Assembly (NCBI GenBank): GCA_025330725.1
Contig: JAIWND010000033.1
Span: 224,225-288,224 of the forward strand
DNA length: 64,000 bases
Direction: 5' to 3'
DNA from: Chlamydoabsidia padenii
Taxonomy: Eukaryota; Mucoromycota; Mucoromycetes; Mucorales; Cunninghamellaceae
In this document: in pieces, positions 11,072-30,298 of the stretch
Layout: each line of letters starts with the position of its first letter
Position numbering within the stretch: the stretch's first letter is position 1
Notes under the pieces: generated by a model
Seen by the model: the letters and a program-made list of their open reading frames with translations, nothing else
Told to the model about the DNA's origin: nothing
The model's database searches: none
Made by a program: the position numbers and the translations under genes

Positions 11072-11396
11072 GTTGTTACCTTTCACACTGTTGTTACTAT
11101 CTTTCACACTGTTGTTACCATCTTTCACACTGTTGCTACTACCTTTCACACTGTTGTTACTATTTTTTTACTGTTGTAACCATCTTTCACCATCTTTCAC
11201 GGTTGTTACTATCTTTCACACTGTTGTTACCATCTTTCACACTGTTGTTACTATCTTTCACACTGTTGTAACCATCTTTCACGCTGTTGTTACTATCTTT
11301 TACACAGTTGTTACCATCTTTCACACTGTTGTTACTATCTTTCACGCTGCTGTTACTATCTTTTACACTGTTGTAACCATCTTTCACGCTCGTTGT
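11072..11396. repeat. 21-bp minisatellite at the 3' side of mariner copy 1
   Basis: About 15 units of the consensus GTTGTTACTATCTTTCACACT, with recurring variants (CCATC for CTATC, TTTTAC for TTTCAC, GCTG for ACTG). The period is a multiple of three, so the complementary strand is open as VKDGNNS heptapeptide repeats. The order of variant units in the distal part matches the array of copy 2. Confidence 0.92.
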
Positions 11397-11657
11397 TACT
11401 TGTTAAAAAAAATGAACCATTCACGTTCCGCTTTTTATTTATTTTTGAGCTGCTCCTTTGCCCTGAAAATAAACAAAAACAAAAAGTACTTTTTTTTCTC
11501 AACAATAACCGTGGAAACAGTGATTACAATAGGGCAAGCAGCTTGTATGCTGCTAGGAGACATTGTTTCTGATGACAACAGACGAAAATGCAAGGCTTTG
11601 ATGGAAGAAACACCATTGGAAATAGTTTACAGTCCAGAAAGTGGTAACAAATGACCA
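11397..11657 (+). other. Spacer with an open frame of unknown meaning
   Basis: Between the minisatellite and the interrupted gene lies a plus-strand frame reading GQAACMLLGDIVSDDNRRK and ending SPESGNK-stop just before the ATG at 11658. It may be a 5' exon or an upstream part of the same gene in another frame; no splice pair joining them convincingly was found. Confidence 0.35.
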
Positions 11658-12025
11658 ATGGCCATCGGAAAAGTTGTTGTGCAGCGACAACCTTTTGACT
11701 ATCTGAAATATCCTGACACTCCCCCTCATGTATCAATGTCAGTAATGGAAAGCGACGCCAACAATGATACATCCACAATGGAAAGTGGTATGTTTTGGGA
11801 TGATTATTGTATTCCAGCAGAATGTACTGATAGCAGATCTTACACCGCCGTAGCACCTAGTCCACAAAGCTCTTTGGCATCAGATGATAGCGGAATCAGT
11901 ACGTGTAAATGCAAATCTTTAATTTTTAATAACTGTAACGAATTGACGTGCCATCTGGCTTGCCAGCAATCAGACCTGCCAAACACAGCATCTTGGATTT
12001 AATGAAATGTATATTTTCGCGGGAC

Positions 12026-12033
12026 GAACCAAA
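12026..12033. repeat. Left target-site duplicate of the MULE
   Basis: GAACCAAA immediately outside the left end, repeated exactly at 15779-15786 outside the right end. The next base (G) also matches, so the duplication could be read as 8 or 9 bp. Both sizes fit the 8-11 bp usual for Mutator-like elements. Confidence 0.93.
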
Positions 12034-12125
12034 GGGGAGCCGATATTTTGGAGGTACCTCCAAAATTTCGGCTGACTTTGAGGGTACCTCGAAAATCCGC
12101 CAACAAATTGGAGGTACCTTAAAAT
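12034..12125. repeat. Left MULE terminus with GGTACC palindromes
   Basis: Contains a 22-bp perfect palindrome at 12045-12066 centred on GGAGGTACCTCC and two diverged copies at about 12081-12091 and 12110-12120, spaced roughly 30 bp apart. Repeated palindromes in the termini suggest binding sites for a dimeric transposase; that role is inferred. Confidence 0.85.
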
Positions 12126-12273
12126 TTCCTTTTCTGTACTTTCGGCAATCAATAAAATCTTCCTTCATTGTTAATACTACCAAAATTATGGATATATCTT
12201 TATTTTATAATATAATATTCACTAAAATATTGAATAGTTTATATATATGCGAAAAAAAGTAGAACTACTGTTG

Positions 12274-15200
12274 CTATTTTACTTTCAACTTCAAGAAAAG
12301 ACGCTGTTGCTTAATTCTTTTCCTTGGTATTGTAATTTTGCATGAAGAAGAAGGAGGAGAAGAAGGAGAAGGAGAAGGAACGGCAAGAGCAATAGCAGCA
12401 GCAATAGTACCATCATCAGTAGTAGCAGGGACACGGTCAGGATTAGCAGTAGAGGAAGTGGTCGACACTTTCTTATACATCACCATCGCCGTGTTCTTCA
12501 TTCGTCCATCCAATGACTCCATGTTGCATGTTTTTAATTTTTGTGAAAGGTTGTCTACCTTATACACCACGCTATCACCGTCAACATAGTATGACCAGAA
12601 ATGAGCACCAGTCTTGGATGCTGCACATATCCGTCCCATCAGCAAAAAATAGTCATCACCCAAGTGAAAAGAGTTGGGGTAATCAACTGATATATCTTCC
12701 AAAGGATCAGACAAGAAAAGGTAACTGGGTAAGTGATTACTGTCAAAATCTTTCAAAGTTGAATCCATAATCGATTTTTGAACATATTGGCCGAAGGAAG
12801 AGTGAGTAGGATTAACACCAGCATTTAGAAGTACATACGGACCAAGGAAAGATTTTGTTGTCGTTAAACAAATGAAAGGCTGTAGTAAATGATCCTTAGT
12901 ATACAATACACTGCCCCGGATGTTGTCAAGAAGTAAGTGAAGAACATCGCGACAATCACCCATCATACCTTGTGGAACTTTTCCATATTCCCATACAAAA
13001 GATCTGGCAACAGACAAGGCTTGGGCAAAGTTATTGTTTTTTGTGTGCTGTTTAAGTAGCCTAAAGAAGTCATTGATAACGTTATCCTTGCAGGTGTTGG
13101 TGCCAAATACGATGGATGGGAGGATGATCCGGTTAATGAGCTCCATAATGCAATCGATGAAGCATGAATTGCTTTGGTTCGGCAGTAACTTATCATCATC
13201 ATCATAATTTTTCGCAGAGGAGGAAGTGCTAACCAGAGACCATTTCGAAAAACTAAAGATGGTGTAAGGAACGAGGGATAAAGAAAGAGAAATGAAAAAA
13301 AAAAATCATATTAGTATGGCAGTGAACGTCGGGTAATTTAATAAGACTTACTTTTCCTTAACTACTTCGCCTTCGATCACCTCTGGGGACTCATCATCGC
13401 TTACCATGATAATGGATTTTTCTTCTAATAAATGATAGTTTATCAGTGTACATGCCTATTTTGTGAAATTGTCTGTCATTTTACCTGATTCATGCAAGTC
13501 ATCTGGCTTACCGTCGTTAAAGTACTTGGGTTTCTTGACTATTTTTCTTTTCTTTTCTGATTTTTTTTCCTGCTTTTCTTCTTTCATTTTTTCTTCATCT
13601 GCTTTTTTTCTTTTTTTGGTATTGACTTTATTTGGTGTTCTAGTCCCATAATACAGCGGATAGCCTTTGAAGTAGTGTTCGATGCCTTGTTTATCGTCTT
13701 CTATGATGTTAAGTAGAAACTATCAAGCAATACTTTTTTAATACTCGTTATGTTTTCCCAAATTATTTTGAGTTTTTTTTACCTCCACGTTGACCACAAT
13801 ACTTTGGCGTTTTTCCATGTTCTGGTATAAAAGATTATGAAAGCTTTCGATACCATTTGTCGTATTGGTAGGATGGTTCATGAGATTGCGAGTCATCTTC
13901 GATACAGAAGGAAAAATCATTGAACGAACATTCTTGGCCATCCAGAAAGAAAGCCAATTTTTTGTTTTTGGATATTTTTTGGATATTTTTTTTTAATGTC
14001 TTTAAGAGCTTGTTTTGTTGGTGCCTTGGTGAGCTTGTATATCAATTTTTTTAACTCCTGTTGCCGCTTTTTCACTAGCTTTCTTTTCTCGTCCTTGTTG
14101 ATTACTTCTCCTGGCAATGGAAGGACTATATCCGAGCGTTGGACCAATTTGCTGACAGAACCTTGGAAGTGACCATAACAGCCTTTCAAAAACTTCAAGG
14201 CGTTTCGGGACTTGTCTTTTGTTTTTGCAACATACGCTTCGCGGAACCCTTTTAATTGTGCGGCCGAAAAATCCATCACCATGCCCAAAAAGCTTTTATC
14301 ATTAAAGTTGATGTTATAGGCGTCAAAAAAATCAACAAAATAACGCTTGAATGTTGCCGTATCACAGTTGCGGATGACAGCAGCATACAGAAGAGCATGA
14401 CGACCCAATTGCCTGCAATATATAACGGAAGAGCAAAAATAGTAATCCTGGAAAACCTTGAAAGTTACATCCGTGAGAACAGGATATCCTTTAAAATCCA
14501 CCACTGAATCCAAAGAGTTTGATTTGATTGAAATAATAAAATTTTGAACATGAATATCGCATAATCTAAACATGTTTTCATTTTCCATCTGGAGAGCCAA
14601 AATATCTTCAATTGAAGTAGTCAGTGAGCGGCGAAGACCATGTGCTTTTGCAATCTTGTTTCGTTCGTATCGTGTTCTGTCAATGTTTTGCAAAGTGGGG
14701 TGAATCAATCGAACGGGTTTGATCGCTCCAGGTCCAGCAGGGGTGCCCTGTACAAGCTTTTTCGCTGTTGTTGATGGGTGTAACAGTACCAGATTTTCTA
14801 ACTCTTCTGCACATTCTGGAGGTAAATGAATCGCACGATAGGTTGCATGTGTGTGCTCGGGAGCTTCTTCCAAATTGGTTGAAAACATGCGGCATGTATC
14901 ATTTTTGAATAAAAAGTTTATTTTCACACTGCATGAGATATGAATTAACTCTTTATGACAACCATTACAGCCTGTTATTTTACATTGTTTTTCCAATGAA
15001 TTTTTTGTCGTAAGAGGTCTTTGATCCAAAAGGTGAAGGTCACACTTTTCGTTCATGCAACGAACTGAGCCAAGGCAGGACTTCGACACATTTTTTTGAC
15101 CACCAGATCTAAGGTAACCGCTGTTTTGGCGCTTCATGGCCCAGCCAATGTTGATAATTTTAGGGTTGATGCGGCCACCATCAAACGGAGCAGATATTGT

Positions 15201-15371
15201 GACATCAGCGTCAGCAGGAGGAAATTGAGGAAAGCTGGTAGGTAATGCAGACATTCCAATTGTGTTTTGAAGTAAAAGCAAAGGAAAGTTTTTTTTTCTT
15301 TTCTTTAAATGATAGGGTTGTTGTATTCCCAGTTTTTCCCAAGAGACTCTACACCGCTCTCCCAGATCCAC
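12274..15371 (-). CDS. MULE transposase fused to a USP-like (C19) protease domain
   Basis: Exons (high to low): 15371-13783, 13719-13485, 13424-13352, 13252-12274, all introns GT..AG. The summed exons are one base short of a full frame: a -1 shift (or one missing A) at the A9 run 13986-13994 gives 958 residues. Domain order: a Cys/His zinc-binding region (SCLGSVRCMNEKCDL, TGCNGCHKELIHISC, HTH) like the WRKY/GCM1-type fingers of MULEs; the DDE core with Asp in YPVLTDVTFKVF, Asp in FLGMVMDFSAAQLKGF and Glu in TTNGIESFHNLLY; a Lys-rich linker; then a ubiquitin-specific-protease-like domain with a Cys box (QSNSCFIDCIMELI), the QGMMGDCRDVLHLLLDNI segment (USP helix), and a His box (GAHFWSYYVDGD) ending in NTAMVMYKKV. 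A more internal start, ATG at 15253, is possible. The protease could cleave ubiquitin-like modifiers; activity is untested. Confidence 0.85.
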
Positions 15372-15650
15372 GATTAGATTTGATTCACATCTGTTTTTTT
15401 TTTTTTTTCAGAATGTAAATCAATTTATTTCAACGACAGGAAAACAGAACTATCATCTATGACCAAGAACTCACAACTACTGCTTATCAGTCCTGTTCAG
15501 CACCAACTATGGATTCACATCTAGCTGTCAGATCTTGGGATTATGTATATCCTTTTTATTTATTTAGTAGAAAACATCTTTATATTGTATCACTATAAAA
15601 GACAGGAATAAATTGGTTTTTATTAAAGAAAGGTACTCCATAACATAGTT

Positions 15651-15778
15651 GGGAAATCGGAGGTACCTCCAATTTCACTTTTACAAATTTGGAGGTACCT
15701 CCGATTTCCCGCGAACTTTGAAGGTACCTCCACTTGCCTTATATGGAACTGGAGGTACCTCCAAAATACCAACTCCCC
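15651..15778. repeat. Right MULE terminus with GGTACC palindromes
   Basis: Four GGTACC-centred palindromes in 104 bp. The first two lie within a larger near-perfect inverted repeat: GGGAAATCGGAGGTACCTCC starting at 15651 faces GGAGGTACCTCCGATTTCCC ending at 15710. Confidence 0.88.
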
Positions 15779-15786
15779 GAACCAAA
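15779..15786. repeat. Right target-site duplicate of the MULE
   Basis: GAACCAAA, identical to 12026-12033. The exon of the interrupted gene resumes in frame directly after it. Confidence 0.93.
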
Positions 15787-16750
15787 GCACAACAAAGAAC
15801 GATATGAATTCCATTATTTGTCACAGCAAGCCCTATTTGATTTACTGAAAGATTACATACCAAATATCAGCAGTTATTGCACAGCAAGAAAGGTGAACGA
15901 CTGGATATCCAAAGAATGCATTTTGCATCGTACTAAGAACATACGGCAAGGTCATATGGTATTGAAAGCAAGACCTGCATGGATATTGAAGCAAGAATTT
16001 CGAGGTATGATTTGGAAATTCACGTTGAATGGAAAATTTTGCTTACCTTTTTGTGTGTGTCCATGCGTGTATGTATGTTAGAAAATGAAATTGAAACTGT
16101 ATTCAATCGCCTTGCGTTTAAACAGACAGTGCGCAACATTCCTGGTTGGACGACAATAGGCTACGCTCGAAAATCAATTTCTAATGAATCTACGAAAAAA
16201 CGTACAGCCCTTTTACAGACAATGATTGAAAATCTGCATATCAACGATCTCTGCGAAAAAGTTTACGTATCGCCTATGTGTTCTGCAAATTCAGAATTGA
16301 TGAGACGAGATTACCATAGAACAGCTTCCACAACCACCGTTTTGCAACAACTACGATTTCATGACGGAGATATGCAAGGTAAGAAAAAATGTTCAAAATA
16401 GTGTATCGTGTATCGTGACTTATATTGTACGTATCGTTTTTTCATTCAATAGATTTCATTGTATTTGCAAAAACTACTACAATGAACATTCGTCTGGTAG
16501 TTTTGGATTACGCGGGATTAACGACAAAACCAGATGATCTTCGCAAATTTGTGAAGTAAGAAAAATAATTAATTGATAAATGATTTGTTCTTATTTTTTT
16601 TTTTATAGAAGCATCAAATCCATCAAAGAGATTGTTGTGGACAAGGGACACAAACTGGAGTGCTTCACTCGGCACAAACTATTGACTTCTGACGACATAC
16701 AAAAATTTAACTGCAGAACAGCTAATGTGAAACGGTCGGCATTATGTTGA

Positions 16751-17181
16751 CCAGTTTTTTTATTTCCATTACTTGATATCTAGTAAAAGCAATAAAAAAA
16801 ATATCGTCTTTACTTGGTTATGAGTCTGGTTATTTTTTGTTAATTTCGTTTCTGTTAATTTATATGGCCACGTTTAACAATGGCTGGTATAGTCGAAAGG
16901 ACTACGAGATTTAACAATAATGGTTTATTCCAATATTAAAAAATCGAGGAAGAAAAGAAATATGGAATTACGTAGTGGAATCCAAAAAAGAAATAAGAGT
17001 TCAGGTACAACACAGGGTGTTGTGAGACCAAAAAGTCTTTTTGCTAAAATGTATGTTTTAACGCAGCTGTGTATCTCAAACAGTGCCAAAATTGACAACT
17101 GGTATGATATTTTTTATAGTGTTGTACAGAAGATTTGAAAATTGGCGCGAGAGCATGAATGGTGAACGATGCAACACACAG
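16751..17181. other. Intergenic between interrupted gene and mariner copy 2
   Basis: AT-rich. A 72-codon plus-strand frame (16920-17138) begins with a Lys/Arg-rich stretch but has no recognisable domain and is not supported as a gene. Confidence 0.4.
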
Positions 17182-17524
17182 CATGAAAGATGACAACAAC
17201 AGTGTGAAAGATGGTAACAACAGTGTGAAAGATGGTAACAACAGTGTAAAAGATGGTAACAACAGTGTGAAAGATGGTAACAACAGTGTAAAAGATGGTA
17301 ACAACAGCGTGAAAGATAGTAACAACAGTGTGAAAGTTAGTGAAAGATGGTAACAACAGTGTAAAAGATAGTAACAGCAGCGTGAAAGATAGTAACAACA
17401 GTGTGAAAGATGGTAACAACTGTGTAAAAGATAGTAACAACAGCGTGAAAGATGGTTACAACAGTGTGAAAGATAGTAACAACAGTGTGAAAGATGGTAA
17501 CAACAGTGTGAAAGGTAACAACAA
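17182..17524. repeat. 21-bp minisatellite at the 3' side of mariner copy 2
   Basis: About 16 units; on the plus strand the unit reads GTGAAAGATGGTAACAACA, a period of 21 bp, open as VKDGNNS repeats. About seven consecutive variant units occur in the same order as in the copy 1 array. Extra units occur at opposite ends of the two arrays, so both have expanded independently since the copies separated. Confidence 0.92.
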
Positions 17525-17607
17525 AGTGTCTCTTTTTTTTTTTTGTAATCTGCTTATTGAAACAAAACAGAGAAAGACCATCTGTAATTTGAAATGAAAG
17601 GTGCTTA

Positions 17608-18919
17608 TCAGAGCTCTTGTTTACTACGGCATTTATCCAAGCATTGATGAGAATGCCAAGCAAAGCCTTTAAAATCGCTCAGCTGCAAACTATTAGCAGC
17701 CTCACTGATTCTAGTCATCAGTGTCTCCGTTTCCAGGAACTTACTCCTTTTTACTTTACTCTTAACCACTGACCAAAACTGTTCAATTGGATTGAGCTCA
17801 GGAAAATAGGATGGCAAGTAGATACAGCGGTACCCGCGAGATTCTACATATTTTGATATGTCAACCGAAGTATGGATTGGAGCATTATCCATCACAAGAT
17901 AATGGCCTTTCATATGCGGGTATCGGTCCATTTCATCCATCGTGGCTTTCAGAAAACTGACGTAGTGTCCCGTTACTGTTCCTTTGCTCACGCGCCCAAC
18001 ATCTTCTCCTCGCTTTCTCTTTTTATTGGATGGAGGCTAAGGAAGCCTGAGACTGCATTTTATCAGACCTTCGGCAGAAATCGCACCTAAAATAGTTGTT
18101 GTTTTTGCTCTTGTTTTGGGAACCGTGACCACTGCTGGGGAACCTTTCTTCGACCATGCCATACTACGTTTCAAATTAATATGAAATGCAGATTCATCAA
18201 GAAAGACGCAGTTTGTCGTAAAATCCATGTCTATTTTTTCCCATTTACGAATCCAATTCAGGCGCTCTTGAATCTTTTCCTCACTGTTCCGGTCTATGGG
18301 TTGAAACCGAGCTTTTTTGAGAGACAAATTGCAATGTTTTTTTTTACAAAATCAAACAAAGTGCTTTTGGATATTTTTAATTCTGTGAATGCTTGTCTTA
18401 AATACTTCATCACGTCATACAAGACGACTGACGGGTTTGCATCAATGCACTCAAGAATAACTTTTTTGTGCTCCTCATTGAGAATGCGCGGACGACCGGT
18501 CCTTTTCCTTTTCTTAAAGATACTATCAGGAACCCTCTCGTATTGTTCAGCCCATTTTTGCCCTGTACGAACGTGAGTCCCAAGACGTTTTGCAGCAGCA
18601 GCCGCGCTTAAACACTTCTCAAACAAAAGCTTGAAGAATCTCACTTTGTCCTGATCAGAATAGCGTGTATAATTCCGTTTCATTGATTCTTCCCTCATAA
18701 CAACATCCCTACGAGACTTTACCACCTCTTTTTCCACCTGCATTGACTCTAATCCTTTCTCGCTCTCCAAAAGCAGTTGTGCTAAATATTGTGTATGAGA
18801 GCTCAATGTTTCAAGACGAAACTGCTCCTCATCAACAATATAATCCATTGGTTCAGGTCTGCCATGCTCGCCGACAACAGAACCTTGCCCGTTTTCATAC
18901 AAAAATTGAACGTTCATTA
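17608..18919 (-). pseudogene. DD34E transposase, copy 2 (less damaged)
   Basis: Same protein as copy 1: N-terminal helix-turn-helix part (18919 down to about 18345), A9 run where a -1 shift is required, then KKARFQPIDRNSEEKIQERL, CVFLDESAFH, SMAWSKKGSPAVVTVPKTR, a TAG just after SLRLP (about 18038), and SKGTVTGHYVSFLKATMDEM, MDNAPIH, ELNPIEQFW to the stop at 17608. It carries the A9 shift and the TAG like copy 1 but lacks the 8-nt deletion. The C-terminal Glu context is NPIEQFW here and NPFEQFW in copy 1. Confidence 0.85.
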
Positions 18920-19184
18920 TCACGTAGTTTCTGATGTAATTGTGGAAAAGTAACAAAAAAACAGGGACAGACACTTGGTGTGCTCTTATACCCAAAGATA
19001 CCAAACCTCGTACCACAAAAACACTTGGCAACAGAACATCCGATTTGTCAGCGAAGGCGAATTTACATTTTGGTACAACATGAATTCATTTTCCAAAAGG
19101 ACGAACTTATTTTTTGTGCAACACGAGTTTTGTTCTCGCCATTGACTGCATTTGTTTTCGGCCAAAGGCGAATTTACTTCCTGG

Positions 19185-19433
19185 AAAGAGTGTACACTTC
19201 GACGGGTCAAAATTTCCCATCGTGCTAGAGGCTGGTTCATCTAGAACAATGTAGCACAAAAGAGATAATAGACTAGACTACATAAAAGCAAACGCAGTTT
19301 TTGTTTATTGGATAATAAGCTTAAGATATAGTGGTGAAATAAATGTGTGTGGGGAAGTATATTACATAAGAAATGAAGAACAGAATAAGTAAAGTTAACA
19401 AAAAAAAAAAAAAAAAAAAAAGAGAGAGAGGAA
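19185..19433. other. Downstream flank of the chromatin remodeller gene
   Basis: Short AT-rich stretch with an A21-type run at about 19400-19420; probably 3' UTR of the gene ending at 19434. Confidence 0.4.
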
Positions 19434-25856
<6,423 letters not shown>

Positions 25857-26885
25857 TTATATAGTTGCTGTTTGATATACCAGGAATTTTTGAGTTGTTG
25901 TTATTATTCTTATTCTTATTGTTATTGTTATTGTTGTTGTTGTTGTTGTTGTTATTGTTGTTGTTGTTTCCGCCCACCTATTGAACCAATAATAATAAAA
26001 TGTATGTGTTAGTACCAGTGTTACGCGTATGTAGTAATACTACCCAGTCCTTGAAAGAAAAGAATACACTTGTTCAATCTGTTCTTTTTTTTTTCTTGTT
26101 TTTGTGTATAGTAGATTAGCAGTTGCTTTTAAAAAGTAAACACGCCATCAAAACAAAAACATGAACAAGATAAAAGAGACACACCCTCAAGCAATGCAAT
26201 GTATATTGAAGGGAGATTACCTTTTTATCCACACTATTACTTTACCTTTTTCAAAAGAGTTTGATGCCAATGTATATAAGTTTTACCAAGAGAGAAATTT
26301 GAAACGAATCAGTAGAGTAAATAAAAAGTAAGGGATGGTGGAAGAATGGATGGATAAACGTTCTTAATCTTTTTCAAGTAAAAAGAAGAGTGTGAATGCA
26401 AGTGTATATTGAAGGGAGGAGTAAGATCCACAGTGTCGTTGTTTGGAGAAGGATAAAGAATGAAGTAGAATAAATAAGTGAGGATTAAGGTTATTAACAC
26501 ATATACAGGTGAAGGGGGGAGGAAGGAGGAAAAAAAAAAAAAAAAGTGAAGAGAGAATCAATAAAAGAAGCCCGCTTGTGTGTGTTTTTCTTTTCTGATA
26601 GAAATTTAGCATTTGCGGTGATTTTGAGTCTCAGACGGACAAACAAGGATCAAAATGACAAAAAGAAAGTGATTGGTCAATGATGCTCTTAAATGACTTA
26701 CGTGTGAATGACCTCAACTGGCAATGTGATGGGGTTTATCGTACTGTAATGTGAGGCAGACATAGTTAATTTGGTTATAAAAAAGGTAACACGTTTTTAT
26801 TCGTTTTGATAAAACACAATATGAAAAATAAAGATATATATAATAAAACAAGAGATCACATCCTAATTACTAGTTTATATAACCC
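25857..26885. other. Intergenic, promoter side of the remodeller
   Basis: Carries AAC/AAT microsatellite at about 25906-25975 (read on the minus strand, in the presumed 5' UTR) and AT-rich sequence without supported genes. The remodeller's 5' end faces the 3' end of the V-ATPase gene on the same strand. Confidence 0.5.
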
Positions 26886-29582
<2,697 letters not shown>

Positions 29583-30139
29583 TATGTTTGCAGTTTCTTT
29601 TTAAAAAGGAATGCCAAGAGGTATATGTAAAAGAAGAAGAAGAAGAAGAAAAGACAAAAAAAAAAAAAAAAAAAGGTTTGTGACAAAGAGGGGGAAGGCG
29701 TTTGCCAGTCGAATTTGTTTCATCCAGTCGGAGTGACGTGTTGAAAAGCCGCTGGAATTGAAATTAAAAAAATCGTAAACCAGGTACCTGTCAAACAAGT
29801 ACATTTAAAAGAAAGAAAATAAAGCAAAAGGTTCCGAGTGTATGTATATGAGTATATACACTTGACATCAAGCAAACTGGATTTGATAAACAACGAAGCC
29901 ATAAGTGATGCACCAAAAACCGATCCCCATGATTAGAGCAGTATTGTGTCAAGATGTTTTTTCTACAAAATACATATAATACTGTAATAAAATAATGGAT
30001 GTGATCTTTAATCATGAACACAATGTCCAGTCTGTGTGCACACAAGTGAAATGATCGATTAATGCATAGATGGCTTTCTATTCCAAAAAGGGTAACCAAC
30101 TTCAAATTCCGATCGAGTATATATATATATATAATATAC
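29583..30139. other. Promoter-side spacer of VMA1
   Basis: Contains a GAA microsatellite and A20 run at 29632-29673 and no supported ORF. It ends where the tnp2 element begins, so the element sits about 560 bp upstream of the VMA1 start codon. Confidence 0.5.
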
Positions 30140-30298
30140 ACCATCGGAAAAAATTGCTGAAGTCAGAATTTTCAGCAATAGGATTCCCAAAAAAAGGCAG
30201 CGGAATCCAAAATTGGCTGACCATTCTTAAGAAGGTATCAGGATTGGATGTACTACCCAAATAGGGCGACGGTCTTTTATTGATCAAAGTAAAAGCAA

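Larger units (their letters stand above)
9406..11396 (+). mobile_element. Tc1/mariner-IS630 type DD34E transposon, copy 1
   Basis: This is a near-identical, oppositely oriented partner of 17182-19184. Shared sequence begins at CCAGGAAGT (9406). It runs through a leader with three related TTCGCCTT/TTCGTCCTTT motifs, the transposase gene, and a 21-bp minisatellite at the 3' side. Similarity may continue weakly outside 9406 (TTTTAACCC-TCGA-GTG in both flanks), so the true terminus could lie further out. No TA target duplication could be assigned. Confidence 0.75.
12034..15778 (-). mobile_element. Mutator-like element (MULE), 3.7 kb, full length
   Basis: The ends are GGGGAGCCGATATTTTGG at 12034 and, inverted, GGGGAGTTGGTATTTTGG ending at 15778; the first 29 bp agree at 26 positions. 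Inside each end sit several copies of the palindrome GGAGGTACCTCC: 12050-12061 plus two degenerate copies near 12081 and 12110 on the left; 15659-15670, 15691-15702, 15720-15731 (one change) and 15751-15762 on the right. An 8-bp target duplication flanks it. One minus-strand gene fills the interior. Few lesions and a perfect duplication indicate a recent insertion. Confidence 0.93.
11658..16750 (+). pseudogene. Multi-exon gene split by a MULE; possible recombinase-like protein
   Basis: Exons: 11658-11898, 11967-12033 continuing at 15787-16004, 16082-16378, 16453-16555, 16609-16750. All introns are GT..AG. If the Mutator-like element plus one 8-bp target duplicate are left out, the exons total 1068 nt and the frame is open from ATG to TGA (355 residues), so the insertion is the only lesion visible. 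The N-terminus is Ser/Asp-rich. The centre has FHYLSQQALFDLLKDYI and KNIRQGHMVLKARPAWIL. The C-terminal half has TTIGYARKSISNESTKKR, MIENLHINDLCEKVYVSP and MNIRLVVLDYAGLTTKPDDL. That order (Y-A-R-x-S strand, helix, then a V-V-L-D-Y strand with a following Leu/Lys helix) resembles the catalytic core of serine recombinases. This is an inference from motif layout only. The key Arg residues of active recombinases are not evident, so a non-enzymatic relative is equally possible. Confidence 0.6.
17182..19184 (-). mobile_element. Tc1/mariner-IS630 type DD34E transposon, copy 2 (inverted)
   Basis: Inverted partner of 9406-11396; the coding parts differ at only a few bases. This copy keeps the 8 nt (near 18136) that copy 1 lost. 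Homology to copy 1 ends at ACTTCCTGG (19184), beyond which the flanks differ. No TA duplication could be assigned. Confidence 0.78.

Noticed and set aside
17159..17597. VKDGNNS repeat frames on the plus strand as a protein gene
   Set aside because: The period of 21 bp keeps all frames open; explained by the minisatellite of the mariner element.
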